From Clostridium tepidum (lineage in GTDB: Bacteria > Bacillota > Clostridia > Clostridiales > Clostridiaceae), in NCBI RefSeq assembly GCF_002008345.1, contig NZ_MRAE01000025.1, positions 1-40,816 of the forward strand: a stretch of DNA of 40,816 nt. Reading direction: 5' to 3'. The translations under genes and the position numbers were made by a program. Positions 8,396 through 16,824 of the stretch are shown here, piece by piece. The notes under the pieces were generated by a model. It searched no databases, was not told the origin of the DNA, and saw only the letters and a program-made list of their open reading frames with translations. Each line of letters begins with the position of its first letter. The first letter of the stretch is position 1.

Positions 8396-8461
8396 AAAAT
8401 TAATTAATACAAAATAGCCTATTATAAAAATATAATAGGCTATTTTGTATTAATTAATTTT
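8396..8461. terminator. Perfect 31-bp hairpin, bidirectional terminator
   Basis: Arm 8396-8426 is the exact reverse complement of 8431-8461, with an AAAA loop. The GC-containing core ATAGCC/GGCTAT is followed on both strands by TATTTT. It lies between the nitroreductase gene (plus) and the peptidase gene (minus), which converge here. Confidence 0.75.
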
Positions 8462-8674
8462 AAATAAATAGTAGTATATATGTGTGTTTTAAAACTTGTC
8501 AGTAATTTATTAAGGAGGATATTAATAAAAACAGAGTATATTAAAGTAAAATAATAGCCTTAATTTTAAAACTGTAAATATAAATAATATATTCACTATA
8601 TTAAAATTAAAGCTATTTTAACATATACTTCCTTATAGTTTGTATGAGATTATAAAGAAGAAATAGTAATTATA
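8462..8674. other. Orphan ribosome-binding site and inverted repeat
   Basis: AAGGAGG at 8512-8518 is followed by no ATG, GTG or TTG; the frame from ATT at 8521 stops after seven codons, so it looks like the start of a lost gene. An imperfect inverted repeat (8548-8569 with 8601-8619) could end transcripts of the minus-strand peptidase. Confidence 0.4.
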
Positions 8675-9556
8675 TTAATCGTTTTTGTTTAACCATTTAT
8701 TAAGAACTTTTATATATTTTCCATTTTCTTCTACAAATGGCATATGTCTACTAAATTCAAATAACTCCCATTCAGAATTTGGAATCTTATCGTACATTGT
8801 TTTTGCAATAAGTGGTGAGCAAAGATCAAGTAAACCACTTGTTATTAAACAAGGTTCTTTTATATCTTCAATTTCTTTTATAAAATCAAAATCTTTTAAT
8901 GTACCAGATGGACTAAATTCATTTTGCCCCCATGCAGTTATATAAGCTTCTGTTCCAGCAACTTTTGGACGTCTTAAACATTCTGGTGAATCTGGTCCTA
9001 CTTCTCCTGCGCAGTGGCGACGCATAAATTCTGCTTCTGCTTCTTGATATTCTTTTGAAGAGTAATCTCCAGATTCTTCAGATTTTGCAATAGCTTCTTG
9101 CATTTCTTTAGGAAGATATGCAACTCTTCTACGTTGTTCTTTTTCCCATAATGCAGCAGAAGGTAAAGTACTAGATAATATATAACTTTTGATTCCTTTT
9201 GGTTTGTACTCACAAGCGTATTGTATTGCTTGCATTCCTCCCCAAGATTGTCCTAATAAGTGAATTTCATCTAAACCTAAATGTTTACGAAGTTGGATTA
9301 GTTCCTCAATCCAAGTTTTAGCAGTCCATAAGTCAGGACGGGAAGGGGTTGCAGATAATCCGCATCCTAATTGATCATACATAATAACTGCACGTCCATC
9401 TTCTGCAACTTTATCAAGAACTTCAAAATAATTATGAGTAGAACCAGGTCCTCCATGTAATAAAACTAATGGTTTTTTATTTCCGGTGCATTCTCCAACT
9501 ATGCGGTAATAAGTTTTGTATTCTAGATATGGCATATAGCCTTCAGTAATCTTCAT
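8675..9556 (-). CDS. Proline iminopeptidase-like S33 alpha/beta hydrolase
   Basis: Alpha/beta hydrolase of peptidase family S33, 293 residues, predicted cytoplasmic enzyme that removes N-terminal residues (often proline) from short peptides. The oxyanion motif HGGPG is at 34-38. The nucleophile elbow GQSWGG places Ser104, and the triad is likely completed by Asp244 (GLLDLC) and His271 (SRHMPF). I start at the ATG at 9556, which has AAGGAG 7 nt upstream; an in-frame TTG two codons earlier sits too close to that site. It lies downstream of an M24 aminopeptidase on the same strand (167-bp gap) and near two peptide transporters, so it probably works in peptide catabolism. Substrate specificity cannot be read from the sequence. 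Confidence 0.9.
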   Translation of the reverse strand: MKITEGYMPYLEYKTYYRIVGECTGNKKPLVLLHGGPGSTHNYFEVLDKVAEDGRAVIMYDQLGCGLSATPSRPDLWTAKTWIEELIQLRKHLGLDEIHLLGQSWGGMQAIQYACEYKPKGIKSYILSSTLPSAALWEKEQRRRVAYLPKEMQEAIAKSEESGDYSSKEYQEAEAEFMRRHCAGEVGPDSPECLRRPKVAGTEAYITAWGQNEFSPSGTLKDFDFIKEIEDIKEPCLITSGLLDLCSPLIAKTMYDKIPNSEWELFEFSRHMPFVEENGKYIKVLNKWLNKND

Positions 9557-9723
9557 AATCAATCTCCTTATCTATATTTAAGTTTTATTAAGTTATATGA
9601 ATATTGACTTTTCTTAAATAACTGTATGATTTTTAAAGCTTTTTTAAATTTTTAACATAGTTTATCTTTACAATAAGTTTTAGTTATTATTATAACAGAA
9701 TTTCATAACTAATTTATCTATAT

Positions 9724-10812
9724 CTATTTTGATTCAGGAACAACAATTATATCCTTTGTATATTTATTTAATACTTCACAGCCATCTTCAGTTATGATAA
9801 CAAGATCTTCTATACGAACGCCTATTTCTTCATAAGGAAGATAAATTCCAGGTTCTATAGAGAAACATTGTCCTGGTTTAATAATATCTTCATTTACGGA
9901 AGAAACATCACCAAACTCATGATCTTCTAAACCACAAGAATGTCCTGTTCTGTGTGTGAAATATTTTCCATATCCTTTTTCTTCAATATAATTCCTTGCA
10001 GCTAGGTCTACATAACACATTCTATTTCCAGGCTTTGCAGCGGCAATAGCTCTTAAATTTGCTTCTAGAACTATATTATAAATTTCTTTTTGTCTTTCAG
10101 AAACCTCGCCAATAAAAACAGTTCTTGTCATATCAGAAGCATAATTTTTATAAAATCCTCCAATATCAAGAATAACACAGTCCCCATGTTTTCCTTTTGT
10201 ATCATCTGTTACATGGTGTGGATCAGCAGCACCTTTAGCATATGCTGTAATTGGATCGAAGGATACCTCATTGATTCCATGTTTTTTATAAATTTCACGA
10301 ACCTTAGAATTTAACTCTTTTTCAGATAAACCTTTTCCTACCCATGGAATTAATTCATCCATTACAAGATCATTTAATCTTGAAGACTCTTTTAAAAGAG
10401 CTATTTCTTCTTCATCTTTAATCATTCTTACATAATCAACAATAAAGGAACCGTTTACAAATTTACTACCAGCACCAAGTTCTTGTAATCTTAATAAGAA
10501 TTTAGATGGCCATACTTTATCGATACCTATAACTTTATCTTTCTCTACAAATTTAGATAAAATTTCAACTCCATCTTGAATATCGTTATACCATATAATT
10601 TCTACTCCAAGATCTTCTTCCTGTGGGAATAATTCATTAATAACGATTTTGTGATTGCCATTAACATTTAAGTATAAAGCTAACAATCTTTCTCCGGGAA
10701 TAATCCATTTTCCTGTTAAGTAAAAAATAGCTGTGGGATCAGAGATGATCATTTGTGGAATCTCATGTTCTTTCATGGATTTCAATACTCTGTTTAACTT
10801 ATTTATATACAT
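9724..10812 (-). CDS. M24 metallopeptidase, Xaa-Pro aminopeptidase family
   Basis: A 362-residue member of the M24 (creatinase/prolidase/aminopeptidase P) family. Residues 1-130 form the creatinase N-terminal domain and 135-362 the pita-bread catalytic domain. The five metal ligands are visible: Asp216, Asp227 (in YASDMTR), His291 (GHSCG), Glu320 (SIEPGIY) and Glu335 (RIEDLV). It likely frees N-terminal residues in front of proline from imported peptides. The start is the ATG at 10812, spaced 8 nt from GGAGG; an upstream in-frame TTG overlaps that site. Its promoter at 10849-10877 is divergent from the first peptide transporter. Creatinase-type hydrolases share the fold, but the neighbours favour a peptidase. 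Confidence 0.9.
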   Translation of the reverse strand: MYINKLNRVLKSMKEHEIPQMIISDPTAIFYLTGKWIIPGERLLALYLNVNGNHKIVINELFPQEEDLGVEIIWYNDIQDGVEILSKFVEKDKVIGIDKVWPSKFLLRLQELGAGSKFVNGSFIVDYVRMIKDEEEIALLKESSRLNDLVMDELIPWVGKGLSEKELNSKVREIYKKHGINEVSFDPITAYAKGAADPHHVTDDTKGKHGDCVILDIGGFYKNYASDMTRTVFIGEVSERQKEIYNIVLEANLRAIAAAKPGNRMCYVDLAARNYIEEKGYGKYFTHRTGHSCGLEDHEFGDVSSVNEDIIKPGQCFSIEPGIYLPYEEIGVRIEDLVIITEDGCEVLNKYTKDIIVVPESK

Positions 10813-10848
10813 AGGTACTCCCTCCAAATTTAGTTATTAAACATTAAT

Positions 10849-10877
10849 ATAATAATATGCTTGTTTACAAATGTCAA
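10849..10877 (-). promoter_or_regulatory. Sigma-A promoter of the M24 peptidase gene
   Basis: On the minus strand TTGACA (10872-10877), 17-bp spacer, TATTAT (10849-10854). This gives a 5' leader of about 30 nt. Confidence 0.8.
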
Positions 10878-11225
10878 TGAAGATACTAATAATTATTGCA
10901 ATTAATTATTATCATTACTTCCTTTTTAAAAATTTTTTTTATTTTTTTATTTTTTATAGAGATTTTTAGAATATTATATGATATAATGTTGAAAAATAAT
11001 ATTTTTTTAGCATATGTGTAACACGATAATAATAAATGTCATAATATGGAGTTGAGATAATAGCTGGAATATTAAGCTTTCAAGACATAATTTTATTTTA
11101 AATATAAATAAGGAAAATAAAGTAATACTAAAAAGCGATTTAAATGTGATTTAAATTTAATATTTAATTTTATTATTATTAAATCAATTGTTTATATTAA
11201 ACAAAAAAGAAAAGGATACCATAAG
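10878..11225. other. Divergent intergenic region upstream of the POT genes
   Basis: No gene is seen. A stretch at 10961-10975 matches the CodY box at 12 of 15 positions, a weak hit in such AT-rich DNA. A small hairpin GATACC/GGTATT lies at about 11215-11230, at the edge of the leader described next. Confidence 0.35.
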
Positions 11226-11285
11226 GTATTTAAAATCATGTCAATTACTTTTAGAAAATAAAAAATGACATGATTTTTGAAATAC
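11226..11285 (+). promoter_or_regulatory. Conserved leader hairpin of POT transporter 1
   Basis: GTATTT (11226-11231) plus AAAATCATGTCA (11232-11243) pair with TGACATGATTTT (11266-11277) plus AAATAC (11280-11285), giving about 18 bp with a 2-nt bulge. The same arms, with a different loop, lie before the second transporter. The ribosome-binding site GGGGG follows about 25 nt later. Confidence 0.55.
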
Positions 11286-11321
11286 ACATGCAATATTAAT
11301 TTTTTATAGGGGGAATAAAAA

Positions 11322-12668
11322 ATGGAAAACACAAGTAAAAAACCATTTGGGTTTTATGTATGTTCACTTGCTTTTACACTCGAAAGATTTGCATTTTACT
11401 CAGCAAAATGGTTACTTGCAGTATTTGTAGTTGCTAAAATAGCAGACGGAGGACTTGGGCTTTCTTCTGCAGAAGCAGCAAAAATGTCTGCGAATTTAGT
11501 TGCATTCACTTATCTTGCACCAATACTTGGAGCAATTATTTCTGACCATTTTATAGGAGCTAGATATCTTGTCCCAATTGGAATGATTTTAATGGGATGT
11601 GGTTATTTAGTAGGATGGCAGGCTTCAAGTGCTGGTATGGTTAATTTAATGATTGTTCTAGTTTCTATTGGTACAGGTCTATTTAAATGTCAGACAAATG
11701 CCATTACAGGTAGACTTTTTGATGATCCAAGAGAATTAGATAGTGCATTCTCTGTTCAGTATTCTTTTGTTAATATTGGTTCTTTTATTGGAACAACAAT
11801 TATAGGTGTGCTTGTAGGAACTAAAGGATATGCTTTCTGTTTCTTAGTTTGTGGAATAATGATGCTTGTTGATGCTGCTTGGTTCATGTTTGGATGGAGA
11901 TTTTTAGGAGAAACAGGTAAAAAGCCATTCAAGATTGATGAGCATGAAGAAGTAAAATCAAAAAAAGTTAATGAAGAAAAGAAACCACTTACATCAATAG
12001 AAAAGAAAAGAATTGCTGCTATTGTTTTAGTATCTTTCTTCTCAGTAATTTTCTGGGTGTTCTGGTATTTAGCATATATGCCTGTATATTTTTACTGGGG
12101 GGGAGACAATGCAGCTGCTAATTGGATGATAGGTAATTTTGAAGTACCAACAGCGTGGTTTGATTCATTAAATGCATTAGCATGTATATCATTAGGACCA
12201 ATTCTTGGTAAAGTTTGGGAAAGGTTAGCTAAAAGACCTCAAGGTGATTTAAGTATGTTTAAGAAAACTGCTTTAGGTATGATACTTCTAGGATTATCTT
12301 ATGTAATATTTGCAATGGCAGATGTTACAAGAGGTGGAAATCTTGCATCACTTGCTTGGATTATTGCATTCGGTATAGTATTATCTTTAGGTGAAATGGT
12401 ATTCTCACCACTTGGAAACTCTTTCATTAGTAAATTTGCACCACCTAAATTATTATCAAGTATGATGAGTGTTTGGGTACTTGCTGTTTTCTTTGCAGCT
12501 AAATCTTATGGATGGGTATATGAATTTACATTAAAATTTAAATTCGCACCAACCTATTTTGTAATTGCAGCTATTGCTATTGGCGCAGGTATTATTCTTT
12601 GGTTATTAGATGGAAAATTAAATAGCTTAGTTGTAGAAGAGGAAGAACCATTAAACAAAGCTGTTTAA
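11322..12668 (+). CDS. POT/PTR2-family peptide transporter, paralog 1
   Basis: A 448-residue membrane protein of the proton-coupled oligopeptide transporter family, with about 12-14 hydrophobic segments. The family signature is seen in GTGLFKCQTNAITGRLF and QYSFVNIGSFIG (POT motif 2). The first helix carries TLERFAFYS, so the second glutamate and arginine of the usual ExxERFxYY coupling motif are kept while the first glutamate is replaced by Phe. A charged cytoplasmic loop at about 205-225 separates the two halves. The neighbouring peptidases support di/tripeptide uptake. The next gene is a close paralog with the same motif change and the same type of leader. ATG start behind GGGGG. Exact substrate unknown. 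Confidence 0.9.
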   Translation: MENTSKKPFGFYVCSLAFTLERFAFYSAKWLLAVFVVAKIADGGLGLSSAEAAKMSANLVAFTYLAPILGAIISDHFIGARYLVPIGMILMGCGYLVGWQASSAGMVNLMIVLVSIGTGLFKCQTNAITGRLFDDPRELDSAFSVQYSFVNIGSFIGTTIIGVLVGTKGYAFCFLVCGIMMLVDAAWFMFGWRFLGETGKKPFKIDEHEEVKSKKVNEEKKPLTSIEKKRIAAIVLVSFFSVIFWVFWYLAYMPVYFYWGGDNAAANWMIGNFEVPTAWFDSLNALACISLGPILGKVWERLAKRPQGDLSMFKKTALGMILLGLSYVIFAMADVTRGGNLASLAWIIAFGIVLSLGEMVFSPLGNSFISKFAPPKLLSSMMSVWVLAVFFAAKSYGWVYEFTLKFKFAPTYFVIAAIAIGAGIILWLLDGKLNSLVVEEEEPLNKAV

Positions 12669-12716
12669 TCACTGTGAAAATTAAAATTAATATGAAATTT
12701 TATAAAATATTTATTT

Positions 12717-12752
12717 AAAGAAGTCATTGTTTTTAGTGACTTCTTTTTTTTT
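12717..12752 (+). terminator. Terminator of POT transporter 1
   Basis: AAAGAAGTCA (12717-12726) pairs with TGACTTCTTT (12737-12746), followed by a run of T to 12752. Confidence 0.9.
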
Positions 12753-12890
12753 ATAACTTTTTTTATTTTTCACAATTATTAAAATTTTTCTTTTATTATT
12801 AAAATTTTTATGTTATCATATGTGTTGAGTGGATAATATATTATTTTTTGCATTTATATGTAAGTAGAGAATATTAAAGGCAAAAATATG

Positions 12891-12949
12891 GTGTTTAAAA
12901 TCATGATACATAACCTTGAAAAGGTATGAGAACATGATTTTTAAAATAC
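12891..12949 (+). promoter_or_regulatory. Conserved leader hairpin of POT transporter 2
   Basis: GTGTTTAAAATCATG (12891-12905) pairs with CATGATTTTTAAAATAC (12933-12949). An inner hairpin ACCTT/AAGGT fills the loop. The downstream sequence up to the GGGGGG site matches leader 1 closely while the loop does not. Confidence 0.55.
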
Positions 12950-12986
12950 AAATGAAATATTAATATTTTATAGGGGGGAATAAAAT

Positions 12987-14333
12987 ATGGAAAACACAAA
13001 AAAACCTTTTGGATTTTATGTATGCTCACTGGCATTCACATTCGAAAGATTTGCATTTTATTCAGCAAAATGGCTAATTGCAGTATTTGTAGTTGCTAAA
13101 GTATCTAGTGGAGGACTTGGACTTTCAACTGCACAAGGAGCTAAAATGTCTGCAAATTTAGTTGCATGGACATACTTTGCACCACTTATTGGATCTTGGC
13201 TATCTGACCGTAAAATAGGTGCTAGATACCTTGTTCCTGTAGGAATGATTTTAATGGGGATAGGATATTTAGTAGGATGGAAGGCCTCAAGTGCTGGTAT
13301 GGTTAACTTAATGATTGTTTTAGTTTCTATAGGTACAGGTTTATTTAAATGTCAAAACAATGCTATTACAGGAAGACTTTTTGATAATGAAGAAGAATTA
13401 GATAGTGCATTTTCTATTCAGTATTCTTTTGTTAATATTGGTTCTTTCATAGGCACAACAGTTTTAGGTGTACTTGCAGGAAGTATGGGATATTCTTTCT
13501 GTTTCTTAATTTGTGCAATTATGATGTTTTTTGATGCTGCTTTCTTTATCTTTGGATGGAGATATCTAGGAGAAGCAGGTAAAAAACCATTTAAAATCGA
13601 TGAACATAAAGAGGTAAAAGAAGTAAAACAAGAAGAGAAAAAACCACTTACAACAATAGAAAAGAAAAGGATAGGAGCTATTATATTAATATCCTTCTTC
13701 TCAATAATTTTCTGGATATTCTGGCAATTGGCATATCTACCTGTATATTACTACTGGGGTGGAGATAATGGACTAGCTAATTGGATGATAGGTAATTTTG
13801 AGGTTCCTACAGCGTGGTTTGATTCATTAAATGCATTATGCTGTATTGTATTAGGACCAATTCTTGCTAAAGTATGGGAAAAGTTAGCTAAGAGACCTCA
13901 AGGAGATATGAGTATGTTTAAGAAAACTGCTTTAGGTATGCTTCTTCTAGGGTTATCATATGTGATTTTTGCAATGGCAGATGTTTTAAGGGGAGATAAT
14001 CTTCTACCTCTTGCTTGGCTTCTTGTATTTGGTATAGTATTAGCTCTTGGTGAAATGGTATTTTCACCACTTGGAAACTCATTTATAAGTAAATTTTCTC
14101 CAGCTAAATTGTTGACAGCTATGATGAGTGTTTGGGTACTTTCAACTTTTGTTTCAGGATTAGCTTATGGATATGTATATGAATTTACATTAAAATTTAA
14201 ATTTGCACCAACATATTTTGTAATAGCAGCAATTGCTATTGTGTGCGGTATTATTCTTTGGGCATTAGATGGAAGATTAAATAAATTAGTTATAGATGAG
14301 GAAGTTGTAGAAGATGATTCCATAAAAGCTTAA
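12987..14333 (+). CDS. POT/PTR2-family peptide transporter, paralog 2
   Basis: 448 residues, very similar along its whole length to the preceding transporter (same length, same motifs GTGLFKCQNNAITGRLF and QYSFVNIGSFIG). The first-helix motif is TFERFAFYS, again lacking the first glutamate of ExxERF. Differences gather in the charged central loop and the last helices, as expected for a tandem duplicate whose substrate range is drifting. It has its own leader hairpin, its own GGGGGGA site and its own terminator, so each copy is expressed separately. The sequence suggests peptide uptake with proton symport; which peptides is unknown. Confidence 0.9.
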   Translation: MENTKKPFGFYVCSLAFTFERFAFYSAKWLIAVFVVAKVSSGGLGLSTAQGAKMSANLVAWTYFAPLIGSWLSDRKIGARYLVPVGMILMGIGYLVGWKASSAGMVNLMIVLVSIGTGLFKCQNNAITGRLFDNEEELDSAFSIQYSFVNIGSFIGTTVLGVLAGSMGYSFCFLICAIMMFFDAAFFIFGWRYLGEAGKKPFKIDEHKEVKEVKQEEKKPLTTIEKKRIGAIILISFFSIIFWIFWQLAYLPVYYYWGGDNGLANWMIGNFEVPTAWFDSLNALCCIVLGPILAKVWEKLAKRPQGDMSMFKKTALGMLLLGLSYVIFAMADVLRGDNLLPLAWLLVFGIVLALGEMVFSPLGNSFISKFSPAKLLTAMMSVWVLSTFVSGLAYGYVYEFTLKFKFAPTYFVIAAIAIVCGIILWALDGRLNKLVIDEEVVEDDSIKA

Positions 14334-14423
14334 ATTAAAATTTAAGTTTCCAAAGTTATATTTTATAATTATAGTTATTACTATTGTAAAGGCTATTATA
14401 AATTAAATCATTATATGAAAGTT

Positions 14424-14449
14424 AAGGGCAGTCTTTTGACTGCCTTTTT
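14424..14449 (+). terminator. Terminator of POT transporter 2
   Basis: GGCAGTC (14427-14433) and GACTGCC (14438-14444) form a GC-rich 7-bp stem with a TTTT loop, followed by five T. Confidence 0.9.
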
Positions 14450-14500
14450 AATTATGAAAATCTTACTATGTTTTATATTGTATAGTTAAGGAGATGTTCT

Positions 14501-14770
14501 ATTAAAAGATTTGTTTCTGTATACCTAATAATTGATAGTGTTTTTATGATAATTTCTCAGTTTCTAAACAGAAATAGAGAATGAGATGATAGAGTATAAT
14601 AAAAAATAGCAAGTTATGATGTATTTATTGTCATATATATTTTGTTTATTGTGTTATTCTATGTTGCTTTAGAAGTATAGATAATAGATTTAAAATCAAT
14701 ATTACTTTTTTTAGTAGGTACAATGAGTGTTTTAAGATTTGGAACTTTTTATGAGAAAGTCGATGAATAA
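14501..14770 (+). pseudogene. Decayed small membrane protein gene (DUF2178-like)
   Basis: A good site AAGGAG (14488-14493) is followed at 14501 by ATT where a start would be expected. The frame then reads a hydrophobic segment (SVFMIISQFL), NRNRE, a TGA where Trp would fit, two adjacent TAA, a second hydrophobic segment (VFIVIYILFIVLFYVA), a TAG and a third (SILLFLVGTMSVLRF) before the natural-looking stop at 14768. Four in-frame stops plus a lost start mark a pseudogene. The three-helix layout next to an XRE regulator fits small DUF2178-type membrane proteins; that family name is a guess. Confidence 0.65.
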
Positions 14771-14783
14771 TAAAATACTAAGA

Positions 14784-14894
14784 TTGACAACAAAAATTTA
14801 TGAATTACGTAAAGAATATAATATAAAGTAGATAAAATTAGCAAAGCTAGTAGAAGTAAAAAGAGAAACCATATGGCATTTAGAAATATTATAA
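14784..14894 (+). pseudogene. Truncated XRE-type helix-turn-helix regulator
   Basis: From TTG at 14784 the frame reads LTTKIYELRKEYNIK, a TAG at 14829 (one change from a Gln codon), then IKLAKLVEVKRETIWHLE and stop. This is the first half of an XRE helix-turn-helix domain; the recognition helix (VKRETIWHLE) is cut off before the usual NGKYNPS continuation. It lies 13 bp after the membrane pseudogene, as in functional regulator/membrane-protein pairs. Confidence 0.7.
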
Positions 14895-14992
14895 AGTTCT
14901 AAATAATAATAATTTTCTATTGATTTTAAAATGTTATTGTTATATTATTTTATGTATATATATTCACATTAGTCGAGAGGAATTGAATTAAT

Positions 14993-15922
14993 ATGGGGAA
15001 GTATATAAAAAATAGAAAAATAATAGGCTTAATAGCAGACTTGTCCTTATTGTTAGTTGCATTAATATGGGGTGGTGGTTTTGTTGCAGTTAAAGATGCT
15101 TTAGATACTATTACACCTTATTATATGATGACTATTAGATTTATTTGTTCAGCATCATTTTTAGGGTTAATATTTTTTAAACAAATGAAAAAAACAACTA
15201 AAAAAGATGTTTTAAATGGAATTGTTATAGGTATTTTTTTATTTGGAGCTTTTGCTACTCAAACTATTGGACTTCAGTATACTACTGCTGGAAAGCAGGC
15301 TTTTTTAACTGCAGTATATGTTGTTATTATTCCTTTTTTTGCATGGGCTGTAGACAAAACTAAGCCAGATTGGTGTTCTATATTATCTACAGTATTAGCA
15401 CTTATAGGAATAGGATTATTGACTATTACTAAAGGATTCGAAATAAATATCAATTTTGGTGATTTCCTTACTTTGATATGTGCTTTTTTATTTGCTGCTC
15501 ACATTGTTGCTGTAGGTCATTTTGGGAAAAAATCAAATCCAATTATTCTTTCAGTAGTTCAGATGATATTTGCGGGTATATTATCATTTATATGTGCTCT
15601 TATATTTGAACCTACATTTACAGGTATTACTAAGAGTGCATTTAGTTCTCTTTTTTATCTAGTATTTTTTAGTACTATGCTAGCATTTTTTATTCAAAAT
15701 ATAGCTCAGAGATATACTCATCCTAATCATGTAGGTATAATTCTTTGTTTAGAATCTGTATTTGGAGCTATATTAGCAGTTATATTTTTAAATGATGTTT
15801 TTACTATGAATATGATTATAGGATGTATTGTTATATTTATTGCTATAATTATTTCTGAAACAAAATTAAATTTTTTAAAGAATAAACCAACTAAAAATAA
15901 AGAAAGTAAAAATATGGATTAA
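14993..15922 (+). CDS. DMT-superfamily (EamA) transporter
   Basis: A 309-residue inner membrane protein with ten predicted helices in two EamA repeats (about 12-145 and 155-292). The first repeat opens with the typical LLVALIWGGGFVAVK motif. Family members export or import small metabolites such as amino acids; nothing here fixes the substrate. The ATG at 14993 has only a modest site (AGAGG about 12 nt upstream). No terminator is seen before the zinc ribbon gene 96 bp downstream, so the two could share a transcript. Confidence 0.85.
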   Translation: MGKYIKNRKIIGLIADLSLLLVALIWGGGFVAVKDALDTITPYYMMTIRFICSASFLGLIFFKQMKKTTKKDVLNGIVIGIFLFGAFATQTIGLQYTTAGKQAFLTAVYVVIIPFFAWAVDKTKPDWCSILSTVLALIGIGLLTITKGFEININFGDFLTLICAFLFAAHIVAVGHFGKKSNPIILSVVQMIFAGILSFICALIFEPTFTGITKSAFSSLFYLVFFSTMLAFFIQNIAQRYTHPNHVGIILCLESVFGAILAVIFLNDVFTMNMIIGCIVIFIAIIISETKLNFLKNKPTKNKESKNMD

Positions 15923-16018
15923 ATTATATTTTAAGCAGTTCATTATAAAAATATAAGTAATTGCCTTATTATATGGTATAATTATTTTAAAATTATATAA
16001 ATTTATAGGAGGAGCAAC

Positions 16019-16231
16019 ATGGAAAAGCAACAGTACATATGTCCTAAATGCGGCAATAGAACATATGAATCAGACCAATTTCAAGCAACAGGAGGAAATT
16101 TCGCAAAAATATTTGATATTCAAAATAAAAAGTTTATTACTATAAGTTGCAAGAAATGTGGTTATACAGAATTATATAAATCTCAAACTTCAGATGGCTG
16201 GAATATTTTAGACTTTTTAATAGGTAATTAA
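16019..16231 (+). CDS. Small zinc ribbon protein
   Basis: 70 residues with two CxxC knuckles, Cys8/Cys11 (CPKCG) and Cys44/Cys47 (CKKCG), forming one zinc ribbon. The layout fits the small zinc-ribbon family annotated as putative nucleic-acid-binding (PF09855 type). The region between the knuckles carries GGNFAKIFDIQNKKF. ATG start behind AGGAGGAG. Possible binding partner and function are unknown. A hairpin with T-rich tail at 16327-16390 probably ends the transcript. Confidence 0.8.
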   Translation: MEKQQYICPKCGNRTYESDQFQATGGNFAKIFDIQNKKFITISCKKCGYTELYKSQTSDGWNILDFLIGN

Positions 16232-16326
16232 TTTATTAAGATAAACTATTTTAATAGATATCTTTTTAAATATGATGACTAATGAAAGAAAAAGTTTAAT
16301 ATAATAGTGCATTATTTACAGATAAT

Positions 16327-16390
16327 ATGCTCCTCTTAAGGTAGAAAGTAAAGAATAAAAATATTCTACTAATAAGGGGAGTATTTTTCT
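16327..16390 (+). terminator. Terminator-like hairpin after the zinc ribbon gene
   Basis: A long imperfect stem runs between 16327-16346 (TGCTCCTCTTAAGGTAGAA region) and 16363-16382, followed by TATTTTTCT. Confidence 0.65.
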
Positions 16391-16446
16391 AATATTTAAA
16401 GAATAGCTTTAATATCTAATGTAATTATAAGTTGATATAATTAATG

Positions 16447-16527
16447 TAACAAGAGAGAGAGACAAAACTTAATAAATGCACAAAAGACTTTTTTTATAAT
16501 TTAACTTATATACTCTCCCTCTTGTTA
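16447..16527. repeat. Imperfect inverted repeat with purine-rich arms
   Basis: TAACAAGAGAGAGAG (16447-16461) is the reverse complement of CTCTCCCTCTTGTTA (16513-16527) with one mismatch; 51 nt lie between. No gene is inside. It could be a small RNA or the ends of a tiny non-autonomous element. Confidence 0.55.
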
Positions 16528-16648
16528 TAAATAGTATAAATAAAAATTATAAAAATTATACTTGAAAACAAATATTTAATTAAATATTTATTTTAAATGA
16601 TATAATATTGTCACATTCTATATTAAATGAATGCATAATGATAGTAAG

Positions 16649-16700
16649 TTCTAAGGGAAATTAGAAGTAGGGAAACACAAGAAATTCATATAATGAATTT
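16649..16700 (+). promoter_or_regulatory. Two-hairpin leader before the acetyltransferase gene
   Basis: TTCTAA/TTAGAA (16649-16666) closes a GGGAAA loop, and AAATTCAT/ATGAATTT (16682-16700) forms a second stem, with GTAGGGAAACACAAG between. The layout hints at a regulatory RNA but matches no class I can name. The rest of 16528-16824 shows no gene. Confidence 0.3.
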
Positions 16701-16824
16701 AAAGTTAAAAGATTTAATATTTTAATCATAATAGCTTATATTGCATATATATAGTGTAAGTATAAAATAATCTTTTTTAAGGGGGAATATGCGTATTATA
16801 GGATAATAAGTAGGAGTTGATTTT

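Noticed and set aside
10961..10975. CodY-box-like sequence upstream of POT transporter 1
   Set aside because: Only 12 of 15 matches in very AT-rich DNA, and none before the paralog; too weak to call.
16640..16700. Possible cyclic di-GMP-II-like riboswitch before the acetyltransferase gene
   Set aside because: GGGAAA and GGGAAAC segments are reminiscent, but the conserved core and pseudoknot could not be found.
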